In this document: piece after piece, positions 46,632-56,720 of the stretch
Position numbering within the stretch: position 1 is the stretch's first letter
Layout of the letters: each line of letters starts with the position of its first letter
Assembly (NCBI GenBank): GCA_949286115.1
Contig: CASEBK010000035.1
Span: 1 to 64,000, forward strand
Length of the DNA: 64,000 nucleotides
Reading direction: 5' to 3'
DNA from: an uncultured Veillonellaceae bacterium
GTDB lineage: Bacteria > Bacillota > Negativicutes > Veillonellales > Dialisteraceae
Notes under the pieces: model-generated
Database searches by the model: none
Seen by the model: the letters and a program-made list of their open reading frames with translations, nothing else
What the model was told of the DNA's origin: nothing
Program-made: the position numbers and the translations under genes

Positions 46632-47270
46632 TCAGTATCCCAGGTCTTCGCCGACGAGGATCACATGGATGCGTCCGGGGAACATGCTGTTTCTCGTGAT
46701 GACCAGATCGCTGCAGATGCAGCCCTCTCCCAGGCAGTTGCGGCAGAGGCCGCCTTCCCGACAGGGCGTCTTCCCGGGAAAACGTAGCGCATTGATGGGA
46801 GCTGCCGTGTGCCGCACCCGCTCGATGGCCGCTTCCACATCGGCGGCGAGTTTATTTATGCCCGCGATGATGAGCACCTGGTCCGGCCCGTAGCAGAGCG
46901 CCGCCACGCGCGGTCCCCGCCCGTCCAGATTCACAAGGATGCCGTCTTCTGAGATGGCATTCGTGCTCATGAGATACACGTCTGCGGAGAAGCACTGCCG
47001 CTCCAGCATTTTTCGCTCTTCCGCGTCTTTCGCCGCGTCCCGGTCGATACAGCGATACGGTCCCGCCTTCACCGCTGCCTTCAGGCCGATCTCCTCGATG
47101 CTCATGCTGCCGCCCCATCCGACGGTGCTGCCTTCGGGAATGGCCACAAGCGCCAGCCGAAGCGCCTCTTCCTTCGTTTCTGCATACTCGCCGTTCATAT
47201 GACGGCGGCGGAGCGCCGCGATCACTTTTTCCGCCGCCATGCGGTTCCGCCGTTTCATGAATTCGTCCAT
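46632..47270 (-). CDS. LUD-domain (lactate-utilization-type) protein
   Basis: A 212-residue LUD-fold protein of the LutC/YkgG superfamily. It shows VGWGGSMSIEEIGL, LMSTNAISEDGILVNLDGRGPRVAAL and VLIIAGINKLAAD. The C-terminal cysteine cluster CREGGLCRNCLGEGCIC is followed by TRNSMFPGRIHVILVGEDLGY. This stand-alone subgroup is common in anaerobic Firmicutes and differs from LutC proper; its reaction is not established. The ATG at 47270 has GGAGG seven bases away, while the ATG at 47276 lies only one base from it. The open frame overlaps the nitrilase stop, so both are one unit. Confidence 0.85.
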   Translation of the reverse strand: MDEFMKRRNRMAAEKVIAALRRRHMNGEYAETKEEALRLALVAIPEGSTVGWGGSMSIEEIGLKAAVKAGPYRCIDRDAAKDAEERKMLERQCFSADVYLMSTNAISEDGILVNLDGRGPRVAALCYGPDQVLIIAGINKLAADVEAAIERVRHTAAPINALRFPGKTPCREGGLCRNCLGEGCICSDLVITRNSMFPGRIHVILVGEDLGY

Positions 47271-47272
47271 CG

Positions 47273-48052
47273 TCATGCCTCCTTTTCTCCGTCCCTCACC
47301 GAACGGATCACTGCCAGATGCTGTCCCAGATCCTGATATTTCATCTCATCATATACGCCGTACAAGATCTCTTCCCCTGTCCCGGCTTTTGCCAGTACGT
47401 TTCCTTCCGGATCGATAAAGAGCGAATGCCCGCCCAATACCACGCCATGATAAGCACCGGCCATATTCACAGCGCACACGTACATGCCGTTTTCGATGGC
47501 GCGGGCGCGGGCGAGCACCTCCCACCGGCTCACATGTCGGAGAGGCCACGAGGCAGGCACGATGACGAGCGTCGTCCCCTTTCTGGCCATAGCGCGGAAC
47601 AGAGTCGGAAAATACAATTCATAGCACACCGCCATGCCGGTCTGAATGCCGCCGACGGATACCTGAAGCGCGCGTGAGCCCGCCTTCATAAGTTCCGATT
47701 CTAGATATCCATAGAAAAGATGACGCTTGCTATAGTGTCCCTTGATCTCGCCGTCCGGTCCGAAAAGGAGCGCCGTATTGTAGAGCGCCCCCTCATGCGC
47801 CAAAGGGAGCGTCCCCGCAGCGAGCGTCACGTGATGATACCGTGCGAAGGAGGAGAGCCCCCGGATCAAGTCGTCGCCGGGACGGGTCGCCAGATCCCGG
47901 ATGCGCCGGAAATCATATCCGATGGTCCACAGTTCCGGCAAGACCAGCAGATCGCTCCGCGGCGCCGCTGCCTCCAGAAGCGAAAAGGCACGGCGAATAT
48001 TTCTCTCCTTTTCACCGCTCTCGATCTCCATCTGGATCAGTCCGATGCGCAT
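47273..48052 (-). CDS. Carbon-nitrogen hydrolase (nitrilase superfamily)
   Basis: A 259-residue amidase-type enzyme with the Glu-Lys-Cys triad visible: Glu40 (LPELWTIGY), Lys109 (YSKRHLFYG) and Cys143 (AVCYELYFP). The fold landmarks LAAGTLPLAHEG and NTALLFGPDG are present. It most resembles the omega-amidase/YafV-like branch, which hydrolyses alpha-keto-glutaramate-type amides; the true substrate is unproven. It precedes the LUD gene with a short overlap and has AGGAGG before the ATG at 48052. Confidence 0.88.
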   Translation of the reverse strand: MRIGLIQMEIESGEKERNIRRAFSLLEAAAPRSDLLVLPELWTIGYDFRRIRDLATRPGDDLIRGLSSFARYHHVTLAAGTLPLAHEGALYNTALLFGPDGEIKGHYSKRHLFYGYLESELMKAGSRALQVSVGGIQTGMAVCYELYFPTLFRAMARKGTTLVIVPASWPLRHVSRWEVLARARAIENGMYVCAVNMAGAYHGVVLGGHSLFIDPEGNVLAKAGTGEEILYGVYDEMKYQDLGQHLAVIRSVRDGEKEA

Positions 48053-48097
48053 CGGCCCCGCCTCCTTTCTCCATTTTATTATATGCGCTCCGGCACA

Positions 48098-48124
48098 AAA
48101 AAAGAAACACAGGTCATGCCTGTG
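48098..48124 (-). terminator. Terminator after the NlpC/P60 gene
   Basis: CACAGG-CATGA-CCTGTG hairpin (48108-48124) followed by TTTCTTTTTTT on the minus strand, 13 bases after the stop. Confidence 0.85.
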
Positions 48125-48136
48125 CTCTCCCGTTCA

Positions 48137-48886
48137 TTATAAGACGCGCTTTGCTCCGATATAGCAATCCGACCAGTAGCCGCTCGTCATATCCGCCACG
48201 GCGATGCCCTGACTGGTGGTCGCGCTGATGAACTGTCCTTCTCCCATGTAAATGCCGGAATGGGACACACCGTCTTCATAAGTGGAGAAAAAGACCAGAT
48301 CGCCCGGCCGGAGCGAACTGCGGGACACCTGCGTCCCAAGATGATACTGCTCATCCGCTGCCCGCGGCAGGGCCACGCCCTTCTTGCGGAACACATACTG
48401 AATGAATCCAGAGCAGTCAAAACCGTGAGTATCCGTTCCGCCGAACCGATATGGCACGCCGATATATTTCTGTGCTTCCGCCGTCACCGCAAGTGCTGTC
48501 TGTCCTGCAAAGGTGCCGCTTTGCCAGTCTATGGCGCCTCCATGTTGCGGATTGGGATGCCAGCTCAGCGTCTGCCTTCCATTCTCACTGCGTTCGATGA
48601 CGATCTTATATTTCGGCATTGCCGTACCGGTAAGCGCCTGATATGTCTCCGGCCCTACCACACCGTCCGCGGCAAGGTGATGGCTCGCCTGAAAGCTCTT
48701 TACCGCCTGCGCCGTCGCCGGGCCGTAGCTGCCGTCTGCCGTCACATCATAACCGGCGGCCGCCAGGTTTCGCTGAAGCTCCCGGATCGGCGCCCCAGAG
48801 TCGCCAAGCTGCATGGCCGCACCGCAGTGCCCGCCCATCGTGAAAATCAGAAGTCCCGCCAAAGCCAGTTTTTTCCAATCCTGCAT
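48137..48886 (-). CDS. Secreted NlpC/P60 peptidoglycan endopeptidase
   Basis: A 249-residue exported cell-wall hydrolase with a signal peptide (1-23, LALAGLLIFTMGG), a PG_binding_1 domain (about 27-86, LQRNLAAAGYDVTADGSYG) and a linker. The NlpC/P60 domain covers about 130-247, with nucleophile Cys158 (FDCSGFIQYVF) and His209 (GVSHSGIYMG). The third polar residue of the triad, usually His/Asn/Gln in FxHA, is Ser here (FISATTS, about 221). It probably cleaves D-Glu-diaminopimelate stem peptides. It is a single-gene unit with its own terminator. Confidence 0.9.
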   Translation of the reverse strand: MQDWKKLALAGLLIFTMGGHCGAAMQLGDSGAPIRELQRNLAAAGYDVTADGSYGPATAQAVKSFQASHHLAADGVVGPETYQALTGTAMPKYKIVIERSENGRQTLSWHPNPQHGGAIDWQSGTFAGQTALAVTAEAQKYIGVPYRFGGTDTHGFDCSGFIQYVFRKKGVALPRAADEQYHLGTQVSRSSLRPGDLVFFSTYEDGVSHSGIYMGEGQFISATTSQGIAVADMTSGYWSDCYIGAKRVL

Positions 48887-49049
48887 ACGCCCTCGATTCT
48901 TCCTCTGCCGCGAGGCTCACTGCGCCTCCGAGGATCCTGCTCTGAATAAAGCTTTCCTTTATTCGTTAGAATTTATTCACTGTTTATGTATTTTCACTAT
49001 TAATTTTATTTTAGCATAAAATCTGACGGCTGTCACAAAGCCCCCATAG

Positions 49050-49080
49050 GAAAAAGGCATTCCCCCGGAACGCCTTTCCT
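49050..49080 (-). terminator. Terminator after the CDF transporter gene
   Basis: AAAGGCGTTCC/GGAATGCCTTT hairpin on the minus strand (49052-49078), followed by TTCC. It overlaps the end of the coding region's downstream edge. Confidence 0.75.
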
Positions 49081-50232
49081 TCATTCGTCTTCTGCGCCAT
49101 ACCGCTTCCCGCTGATAAAATTGCGGTCCACCATGATATCGATATGGTACTTCGGATTCATCTCCTTCATCTCCGCATCGAGCGCACGGAATATCTCTTG
49201 ATCGCTCTTTTTGCATCTTCCCGTAAACGACAACTCAAACGACAGATGGATATCGTCTTCTTTTTCTTCCACGAAGAAGTCATGATACGCCAGCGGCAGC
49301 TGCGACCGGTAGATAGCCGCCTCCAGATCCCGCATGTACTGCCCTTCCCGGGGATTGCTCACGGCCTTCGGATCTACATGGAGCACCGCCTGGATATGAA
49401 AACGCTCCTTGACTGCCTCCATGACGTGCTCTGCCAGATGGTGGCTGTCCACCAGATTCATCCGGCTGTCCATTTCCACATGAGCAGAGAGGAAATGATT
49501 CTCCGGACCGTAGTCATGGATGATGAGATCGTGCACGCCGTAGATACCGGGAATAGACAGCATGAACGCTTCTACTTCCCGATAGACTTCGCTGTCCGGC
49601 GGTGCGCCGATGATCGAATTGACCGCCTGTTTCAAGATAGAATAGCCGGTGTAGAGGATGGCCGCCGCCATGAGGACCCCCACCCAGCCATCGATATGAT
49701 ACCCGGTGAACCGCTCCGCCACCACCGCGGCCAAAACGCCTGCAGTGGAGAGCACATCCGAGACCGAGTCTGCGCCATATGCGCTGAAAGCTTCCGACCC
49801 CGTTGCCTTCTGAGCCTTTCGATACACAAGGGAAAGCGCCAGCTTGCCGATGATGCCCACAAGGAGCACCGCTACGAGGAGAGGGCTGAAGACGATGGGC
49901 TCCGGTGCCATGATCTTCTGCACCGAATCGATGGCCAGCGATATCCCCACATAGAGCACCGCCGCCGCCATCACCGTGGAATTCAGGTATTCCAGCCGAC
50001 CGTGTCCAAAAGGATGCTCTTTATCCGAAGGCTTAGCCGCATAATAAAACGTAAGCAACAGCAGAAACGTCGATCCCACATCGGTCACATTGTTGAAGCC
50101 GTCCCCTACGACCGCAAGCGACCCGCTCTGCCAGCCCATGAATATCTTCGTCAAGCCGAGGAGTGCATCGATGGCCATGCCGGCCAGGCAAAACAGATAG
50201 GCCTTTCGCTGCCGCGTCTGTAAAGAATCCAT
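49081..50232 (-). CDS. Cation diffusion facilitator (CDF) metal exporter
   Basis: A 383-residue transporter with six membrane helices (about 12-32, 40-58, 80-100, 115-135, 152-175, 180-198). Metal-site residues appear in helix 2 (DGFNNVTDVGS) and helix 5 (AYGADSVSDVL). A cytoplasmic domain follows (about 205-290), and there is an extra C-terminal region of about 90 residues. Members exchange Zn2+, Mn2+, Fe2+ or Cd2+ for protons. The D-D-type motifs (DxxxD) rather than HxxxD suggest a Mn/Fe-like group, but this is not proof. The start is the ATG at 50232, behind a weak AAGG. Confidence 0.9.
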   Translation of the reverse strand: MDSLQTRQRKAYLFCLAGMAIDALLGLTKIFMGWQSGSLAVVGDGFNNVTDVGSTFLLLLTFYYAAKPSDKEHPFGHGRLEYLNSTVMAAAVLYVGISLAIDSVQKIMAPEPIVFSPLLVAVLLVGIIGKLALSLVYRKAQKATGSEAFSAYGADSVSDVLSTAGVLAAVVAERFTGYHIDGWVGVLMAAAILYTGYSILKQAVNSIIGAPPDSEVYREVEAFMLSIPGIYGVHDLIIHDYGPENHFLSAHVEMDSRMNLVDSHHLAEHVMEAVKERFHIQAVLHVDPKAVSNPREGQYMRDLEAAIYRSQLPLAYHDFFVEEKEDDIHLSFELSFTGRCKKSDQEIFRALDAEMKEMNPKYHIDIMVDRNFISGKRYGAEDE

Positions 50233-50249
50233 ATTTCGCCTTTCTAACA

Positions 50250-50280
50250 CAAAAGGCCCTCCCTGCCGGAGAGCCTTTTC
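50250..50280 (-). terminator. Terminator after ydbC
   Basis: AAAAGGCTCTCC/GGAGGGCCTTTT hairpin on the minus strand (50251-50279) followed by GTGTT; it lies about 25 bases after the ydbC stop. Confidence 0.7.
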
Positions 50281-50301
50281 CCTTATATGAAACTGTCTTG
50301 C

Positions 50302-50541
50302 TCAGCCTTCGTACTTGTCGAAATCCAGCTGGTCCAGAATATCCCGCAGGTGCATCAATTCTTCCTTGGTCAGCGTGAGACCTTTCGTCATAGACGTGTG
50401 ATCCGCATCCCAGGAGCGAAGATCAAACTTGGGACTCCGTCCGTTCCAGCTCGTATACGTGAGCTGTTTCTTCCAGCCGTTGGAGCTGACCGACAGATCG
50501 CCCAATTCTTCCATGATTTCTACACTGATTTTTGTCGGCAT
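50302..50541 (-). CDS. YdbC-like PC4/p15 single-strand DNA-binding protein
   Basis: A 79-residue protein matching the bacterial PC4 family: N-terminal EIMEELGDLSVSSNGWKKQL, the conserved YTSWNGRSPKFDLRSWD, and a C-terminal helix TKEELMHLRDILDQL. Homologs bind single-stranded DNA and may modulate transcription. It is transcribed alone, ending in the terminator at 50250-50280. A weak TTGATT-18-TAGGAT promoter lies just upstream (about 50574-50603). Confidence 0.9.
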   Translation of the reverse strand: MPTKISVEIMEELGDLSVSSNGWKKQLTYTSWNGRSPKFDLRSWDADHTSMTKGLTLTKEELMHLRDILDQLDFDKYEG

Positions 50542-50734
50542 ACGTTCTCACCTCAATGAAAAGATTGTGATTATCCTACCACAGCTCAAGCATAAAAATC
50601 AAGAATGCCCGCCAGGGAAATACGCCTCTCTTCTCCTGCACGAAGCTCTTTGGAGCGGGCAGAAGATAAGGCACCCTCCGCATCACTTTCCTTCTCTGCT
50701 CAATCTCAAAAACTTCCCATACCGGAGCACAGGA

Positions 50735-50760
50735 AAAGGCAGACGCAGTGCCTGCCTTTC
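50735..50760 (-). terminator. Terminator after tgt
   Basis: AAAGGCAG (complement of 50752-50759) and CTGCCTTT (complement of 50735-50742) pair around a 9-base loop, followed by TCC. It marks the end of the ruvC-to-tgt operon. Confidence 0.75.
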
Positions 50761-50761
50761 A

Positions 50762-51889
<1,128 letters not shown>

Positions 51890-52906
51890 TCAGCGGATGA
51901 ACATGGCGTCGCCAAAGCTGAAGAACCGGTATTTCTGCCGCACCGCTTCCTCATAGGCCGCCAGGATATGCTCACGCCCTGCAAAGGACGCCATCATCAT
52001 GATGAGCGTCGATTCCGGCAGATGAAAATTGGTGACGATCGCATCCACGATATGCCACTGATAGCCGGGGTAGATATAGAGCTGCGTCCAGCGGCTGCCG
52101 GACTCAACGCGGCCGCTCTGCCCTGCCGATTCCAGCGTCCGCACAGACGTGGTCCCAACGGCGATGATACGCCGGCCTTCATCCCGTGCGCGGTTGATCT
52201 CATCCGCCACTTCTTCTGACACGGTATACCATTCGCGGTGCATCTCATGATCTTCGATGTTTTCTTCCGACACGGGACGGAACGTGCCAATGCCCACGTG
52301 AAGCGTCACGAAGAGGAGTTTTGCCCCGCGGGTCTTCATCTCTTCCATCAGCTCCGGCGTGAAATGAAGCCCTGCCGTAGGCGCCGCGGCCGAGCCCTTG
52401 TACTTCGCATATACCGTCTGATACTGGCTCTTATCTTCCAGCTTTTCATGGATATAAGGCGGCGTCGGCATCTCGCCGATCTGGTCCAGCAGATTGTCCC
52501 AGTCGCCGTCATAGCGGAACCGCACCCGCCGTCCGCCGAATTCCGTCTTGTCCAGAACTTCGCAGGACACGTGCTCAGAAAACGTGATCACCTCACCGGG
52601 AAGTGCTTTCTTCCCCGGATTAACGAGAACTTCCCATTCATCGTCTCCCTTCGGCGTGAGGAGCAGCACTTCCACTCGGCCGCCGGTACTTCTCTTTCCA
52701 AAAAGCCGGGCGGGGATAACCTTCGTATTATTGAACACAAAGATATCTCCGGGGCGGATCTCATCCAGGATATCCCTGAAAGTATGGTGCGCATACTCCC
52801 CCGATTCTCTGTCCAGCACCATGAGCCGGCAGGAATCGCGCGGTTCCGCCGGTGTCTGAGCGATCAGTTCCTTGGGCAGATCATAATTAAATTCTTCCAG
52901 TTTCAT
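51890..52906 (-). CDS. queA: tRNA preQ1(34) S-adenosylmethionine ribosyltransferase-isomerase
   Basis: A 338-residue enzyme that transfers and isomerises the SAM ribosyl group onto preQ1-tRNA, making epoxyqueuosine. Landmarks are FNYDLPKELIAQTP at the N-terminus, NTKVIPARLFG, AAPTAGLHFT (conserved), and VDAIVTNFHLPESTLIMMMASF near the end. The length is standard. It lies between the SpoIID-like gene and tgt. Confidence 0.96.
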   Translation of the reverse strand: MKLEEFNYDLPKELIAQTPAEPRDSCRLMVLDRESGEYAHHTFRDILDEIRPGDIFVFNNTKVIPARLFGKRSTGGRVEVLLLTPKGDDEWEVLVNPGKKALPGEVITFSEHVSCEVLDKTEFGGRRVRFRYDGDWDNLLDQIGEMPTPPYIHEKLEDKSQYQTVYAKYKGSAAAPTAGLHFTPELMEEMKTRGAKLLFVTLHVGIGTFRPVSEENIEDHEMHREWYTVSEEVADEINRARDEGRRIIAVGTTSVRTLESAGQSGRVESGSRWTQLYIYPGYQWHIVDAIVTNFHLPESTLIMMMASFAGREHILAAYEEAVRQKYRFFSFGDAMFIR

Positions 52907-52919
52907 TTTCTATACCTTC

Positions 52920-54182
52920 TCAATATACCTTTTCCACTTTGGTCCCCGTGAAATAATGAGTGAGGATCTTTTTGTAATAGTCCTTGCCTCCGTGCTTAGA
53001 CGCCATCGCTTCGGCTCCCCATTGAGAGAGCCCCAGGCCATGGCCTGCGCCGTAACCGGTGATGACCAGATTTTTTCCTTTCACTTTCAAATCGAAGAGC
53101 GTGCTGCCAAGGCCGAACCAGCTCTTCATCTGATCACCGGTGACGGTCTTCCTGCCCTTGCTTCCTTCGACAGTAAAGGATTTCACCCGGCCGGAAACGC
53201 CGCGATCCTTCACCTTCATAGGGCCTTTTTTCAGTTTGGACAGCTCAATCTTCTTCAGATCACCGATGCCCAGCACCTTTTGAAATTCCGCGACCGATAC
53301 GGTCTTCGTCCACGGCTGATCTACCACAGATGAGCTCTCTTCCTTCACGCCGCGCAGATAGGAGATCTGGCTGCCCCAGACATTCTCACTGTTTTCCGTA
53401 TAGCCGCCGCCGTTGGAATGGAACACCGCGTCGATTGCCTTGCCGCCGCTCGTCACGAGCTCGCCGGCGGTCGCCGCGATGGCATTGTTCGTCGCCGTCG
53501 TTTCGACGGCCGTGCCGCGGTAGACCTGAGAACGGGTATCGTCCGTCACATCGTATCCTGCATCGCGGTAGCCGTCCCGATGATACATGGCATATGTCCG
53601 GGCCGCCACAGCCTGCGCCTTGAGCGCATCTTCGTGCCACGACGGCGAGACTTCACTCGGCACCACGCCGCAGAGATATTCTTCCATAGGCACCGCGTTC
53701 ACCACAGTGATGCCGCTGCTGTAGGCTGACGGCAGAAGCTTGATGTCGCCGCGATAGGAATTGCCTTTCACGGAAAATGCAGCGCCGTCATCTTTTTTCG
53801 CTGACAGATAGACGGGCCCTTTTTTCTTCTTTCCGTTGATGACCACATCGCTTCCGCTCCGTGATATGGACAATGTTTGTCCTTTTTTGTAAGACTGCCA
53901 AGTCTTGCCGCCTGCCCTGGCTTCACTGTCACCAAGGCATTTCACCTGCACGGAGGCCTGCCCAGACAGCAGCCCCACTTCGATGACAGGTCCCCTCTCG
54001 CCCGGTTCGAGTCGGCTCATCTCATCTTTCACGGACTGAGAGCTTTTCCCCTTTGATTTTTGCACGGCCTGCGTGCTTTTCGTCTTCGGCTGCTCCCCTT
54101 TCAGGTAGCCTGCCTCTGCCGCACTGCCTCCCAGAGAGACCGCCGCCAGAAGCGCCGCCGCGATGATCCATGTTTTATTCAT
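52920..54182 (-). CDS. SpoIID/LytB-domain protein
   Basis: A 420-residue exported protein with a signal peptide (1-24, AAALLAAVSLGGSAAEA) and a Lys/Ser-rich segment (about 25-50). The SpoIID domain covers about 140-400, with the signatures PMEEYLCGVVPSEVSPSWHEDALKAQ, NGGGYTENSENVWG, and GYGAGHGLGLSQWGAEAMA. SpoIID is a lytic transglycosylase acting on denuded glycan strands in sporulation; related proteins are kept in many non-sporulating Negativicutes with an unclear role in wall turnover. The ruvB-DUF2905-spoIID-queA-tgt order is usual for Firmicutes. No sporulation gene is adjacent. Confidence 0.9.
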   Translation of the reverse strand: MNKTWIIAAALLAAVSLGGSAAEAGYLKGEQPKTKSTQAVQKSKGKSSQSVKDEMSRLEPGERGPVIEVGLLSGQASVQVKCLGDSEARAGGKTWQSYKKGQTLSISRSGSDVVINGKKKKGPVYLSAKKDDGAAFSVKGNSYRGDIKLLPSAYSSGITVVNAVPMEEYLCGVVPSEVSPSWHEDALKAQAVAARTYAMYHRDGYRDAGYDVTDDTRSQVYRGTAVETTATNNAIAATAGELVTSGGKAIDAVFHSNGGGYTENSENVWGSQISYLRGVKEESSSVVDQPWTKTVSVAEFQKVLGIGDLKKIELSKLKKGPMKVKDRGVSGRVKSFTVEGSKGRKTVTGDQMKSWFGLGSTLFDLKVKGKNLVITGYGAGHGLGLSQWGAEAMASKHGGKDYYKKILTHYFTGTKVEKVY

Positions 54183-54187
54183 ATTTC

Positions 54188-54400
54188 TTACCTTCTGAAA
54201 AACAGATTCAGCAAGATCGTTCCGATCAGGCTGACCAGCGCACAGCTAACGATCGGGAAATAAAAGTCAGTACTGCCCCGGGAAATATGGATATCTCCCG
54301 GCAGGTGTCCCAGGAAACTGAACCGTCCGCCGAAATAAAGAAACGCTCCGGCCGCCAGGAGCACCGCGCCCATCACCATCAACATCTTTCCCATTTGCAT
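54188..54400 (-). CDS. DUF2905 family small membrane protein
   Basis: A 70-residue protein with two membrane helices (about 7-24 and 46-66) flanking GGRFSFLGHLPGDIHI, the DUF2905 signature. The role is unknown. It follows ruvB by three bases and precedes the SpoIID-like gene, as in many Firmicutes. The ATG at 54400 has GAGGG seven bases before it; an ATG two codons on is possible. Confidence 0.9.
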   Translation of the reverse strand: MQMGKMLMVMGAVLLAAGAFLYFGGRFSFLGHLPGDIHISRGSTDFYFPIVSCALVSLIGTILLNLFFRR

Positions 54401-54403
54401 ATG

Positions 54404-55474
54404 TCAGCCCTCAAACAGCGCCGTATCGCCCGCGCTCCAGGGGATCCCCAGATGGTCATAGGCAGCCTTTGTCGCTACGCGCCCCCGGGGCGTCCTCGTC
54501 AGAAAACCGATCTGCATGAGATACGGCTCATACACATCTTCGATGGTGGCCCGCTCTTCGCTCACCGCCGCCGCGATGGTATCGATACCCACAGGACCGC
54601 CGCCGAATTTCTCGATGATGGTCCGAAGCACTTCCCTGTCTGTCGCATCGAGCCCCAGCTGGTCCACATGAAGAGCAGAGAGTGCATCCGCCGCGATCTC
54701 GTGCGTGATGACACCGCTCCCCATGACCTGTGCGAAATCGCGGACCCGCTTCAGGAGCCGGTTCGCGATGCGCGGTGTCCCTCGGGAGCGGCGCGCGATC
54801 TCTTCGGCCCCGCCGTCTTCGATAGGAATGCCCAGAATATGAGATGCCCGAGAGACGATCTGCTTCAATTCCACCGTTTCATAAAACTGCATGCGGAAAA
54901 TGATGCCGAAACGGTCCCGGAGCGGCGCAACCAGCGCTCCTGCGCGGGTCGTCGCCCCGATCAGCGTAAAGGGCGGCAGGTTGATGCGGTATGACCGTGC
55001 TCCCGGCCCTTTCCCCATGATGATGTCCAGCGAAAAATCTTCCATCGCCGGATAAAGGATCTCTTCCACACTTCGATTCAGCCGATGGATCTCATCGATG
55101 AACAGCACATCATGCGCCTCGAGATTGCTCAGGATCGCCGCCAGATCCGCGGGTCGTTCAATGGCAGGCCCGCTGGTGATGCGGAAATTCACATCCAGTT
55201 CATTGGCGATGATGCTCGCCATCGTTGTCTTCCCCAGTCCCGGCGGCCCGTAAAGGAGCACGTGATCCAGCGCCTCGCCTCTCGTGCGCGCCGCCTGGAT
55301 ATAGACGGAAAGATTTCGCCGCATATCCGGCTGCCCGATATACTCTGAGAGCGTCTTTGGCCGGAGCGACTGCTGCCATTCATCCCGTTCCGTCTCCTCC
55401 CGCGCCACGATCCGCGTCTCTTCCGCCGCGGTTTCCAGCGTTTTCGGACGGAGACTTTTTACCTGTTCGATCAT
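54404..55474 (-). CDS. ruvB: Holliday junction branch migration helicase RuvB
   Basis: A 356-residue AAA+ motor. It shows [12 protein letters not shown], Walker [12 protein letters not shown], Walker [12 protein letters not shown], sensor 1 GATTRAG, the arginine-finger region [19 protein letters not shown], and a C-terminal winged helix (about 270-345, [17 protein letters not shown]). All functional parts are intact. It is one base after ruvA, so the two are co-translated. RuvB drives branch migration with RuvA and RuvC. Confidence 0.97.
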   Translation of the reverse strand: MIEQVKSLRPKTLETAAEETRIVAREETERDEWQQSLRPKTLSEYIGQPDMRRNLSVYIQAARTRGEALDHVLLYGPPGLGKTTMASIIANELDVNFRITSGPAIERPADLAAILSNLEAHDVLFIDEIHRLNRSVEEILYPAMEDFSLDIIMGKGPGARSYRINLPPFTLIGATTRAGALVAPLRDRFGIIFRMQFYETVELKQIVSRASHILGIPIEDGGAEEIARRSRGTPRIANRLLKRVRDFAQVMGSGVITHEIAADALSALHVDQLGLDATDREVLRTIIEKFGGGPVGIDTIAAAVSEERATIEDVYEPYLMQIGFLTRTPRGRVATKAAYDHLGIPWSAGDTALFEG

Positions 55475-55475
55475 T

Positions 55476-56078
55476 CTATGTCCTCATTCTTCCCAGTTCC
55501 CGAAGCGCAGCCCCGATGAGCGATGCGGTATCATCGATGGCGACAGCCAGCGACTGCACCACCGGCTCCACTTCAGCCGGCCTGTATCCGAGAGAGCACA
55601 GCGCCGCCACCGCTTCTGCTGCTGCGCCGGATGCCGCGGAGACAGACGGTGCAATGCCCGCCGTATCTTCCCCGGCAAAGCTTCCGATCTTGTCCTTGAG
55701 TTCCAGAAGAAGCCGCTCGGCCGTTTTTTTCCCGATGCCGGGAAGCTTCGTCAGGACGCCGAGATCCTTATTCCTCACCGCCAGTCCAAATTCTGCAGGC
55801 CGCACCGCGGAGAGCACTCCCATCGCCACTTTCGGGCCGATCTTCGATACGGAGAGGAGCAGCAAAAACAGGTCATACGCCTCCTGAGAAAGGAATCCGT
55901 ACAGAGTCAGCGCATCTTCCCGCACAGCGAGGTAGGTGATGAGCCGTTCCTCCTGCTGCAGAGAGAGCGCATCCCGGTCCTTCTCGGAGATGTAGACCCG
56001 ATAGCCGATCCCCCCTGCTTCAATAAAGCAGCTGTCCTCAAAAATGGCGGTGACTGTCCCGCGAATATATCCTATCAT
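55476..56078 (-). CDS. ruvA: Holliday junction DNA-binding subunit RuvA
   Basis: A 200-residue protein beginning MIGYIRGTV, with OB fold (1-65), helix-hairpin-helix region (about 70-145, [40 protein letters not shown]) and a C-terminal RuvB-binding domain (about 155-200, [11 protein letters not shown]). It overlaps the ruvC stop by 4 bp (ATGA). The longer open frame upstream lies inside ruvC and is not used. Confidence 0.96.
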   Translation of the reverse strand: MIGYIRGTVTAIFEDSCFIEAGGIGYRVYISEKDRDALSLQQEERLITYLAVREDALTLYGFLSQEAYDLFLLLLSVSKIGPKVAMGVLSAVRPAEFGLAVRNKDLGVLTKLPGIGKKTAERLLLELKDKIGSFAGEDTAGIAPSVSAASGAAAEAVAALCSLGYRPAEVEPVVQSLAVAIDDTASLIGAALRELGRMRT

Positions 56079-56572
56079 TGACTTCTCCCATAAATGGCCT
56101 CGTGCTCCGTTCGATAGATCGCGGTGAGGCCGATGGCCAGTGCATCCGCCGCATCGTCGGGGTCGATCTTTTCCGTAATACACATCATGCGCATCACCAT
56201 ATCGATGACTTGCCGCTTTTCCGCCCGGCCATACCCCACGACCTGCTGCTTCACCTGAAGCGGCGTGCATTCAAAGAGCGGCACCTTTTTCTCAAATCCT
56301 GCGAGAAGAATGACGCCGCGCGCCTGGGCCACTGCGATCGCTGTCGTGATGTTCCTGTTGAAATACAGCGTCTCCACGCCCATCACTTCCGGCTGGTAAG
56401 CGTCGATCAGCTGGCAGACTCCGGTATAAACGATGTTCAGCCGTTCCGATGGCGTCATGTCCGGAAACGTCTCGATCACACCATAGTCCACCGCCGCAAC
56501 GCGGCTTCCCGCTTTATCCACGATGCCAAATCCGCACCGTCCCGTACCGGGGTCGATCCCTAATGCGCGCAT
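56075..56572 (-). CDS. ruvC: Holliday junction resolvase RuvC
   Basis: A 165-residue RNase H-fold resolvase with the four acidic residues in context: first Asp in MRALGIDPGTGRCGFG, Glu in GVETLYFN, then DPDDAADALAIGL near the end. DNA-binding Lys/Arg lie in VKQQVVGYGRAEKRQV. It heads the ruvC-ruvA-ruvB operon from an extended -10 at 56628-56636. Confidence 0.96.
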   Translation of the reverse strand: MRALGIDPGTGRCGFGIVDKAGSRVAAVDYGVIETFPDMTPSERLNIVYTGVCQLIDAYQPEVMGVETLYFNRNITTAIAVAQARGVILLAGFEKKVPLFECTPLQVKQQVVGYGRAEKRQVIDMVMRMMCITEKIDPDDAADALAIGLTAIYRTEHEAIYGRSQ

Positions 56573-56627
56573 GGTCCTCCTCTCTCCAGTCCGCCCCGTT
56601 CTTTGCCGCCGGCGGCTTTGTCTTTTT

Positions 56628-56636
56628 ATTATACCA
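56628..56636 (-). promoter_or_regulatory. Extended -10 promoter of ruvCAB
   Basis: The minus strand has TGGTATAAT about 55 bases upstream of ruvC. No convincing -35 or LexA-type palindrome was seen. Confidence 0.5.
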
Positions 56637-56669
56637 CAGGCCGGAGTCCCTCTTTATGCTGCCGCAGCC

Positions 56670-56706
56670 ACAGAAAAACGCGGCCGCCCGAAGACGATGC
56701 CGCGTC
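56670..56706 (-). terminator. Terminator after the class IV aminotransferase gene
   Basis: ACGCGGC (complement of 56699-56705) and GCCGCGT (complement of 56678-56684) pair around a 14-base loop, followed by TTTTCTG. Confidence 0.75.
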
Positions 56707-56720
56707 TCTTTACCTGCCGA

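Noticed and set aside
52907..52919. preQ1 riboswitch before queA or tgt
   Set aside because: queA and tgt start within about 10 bases of the preceding genes, leaving no room for an aptamer.
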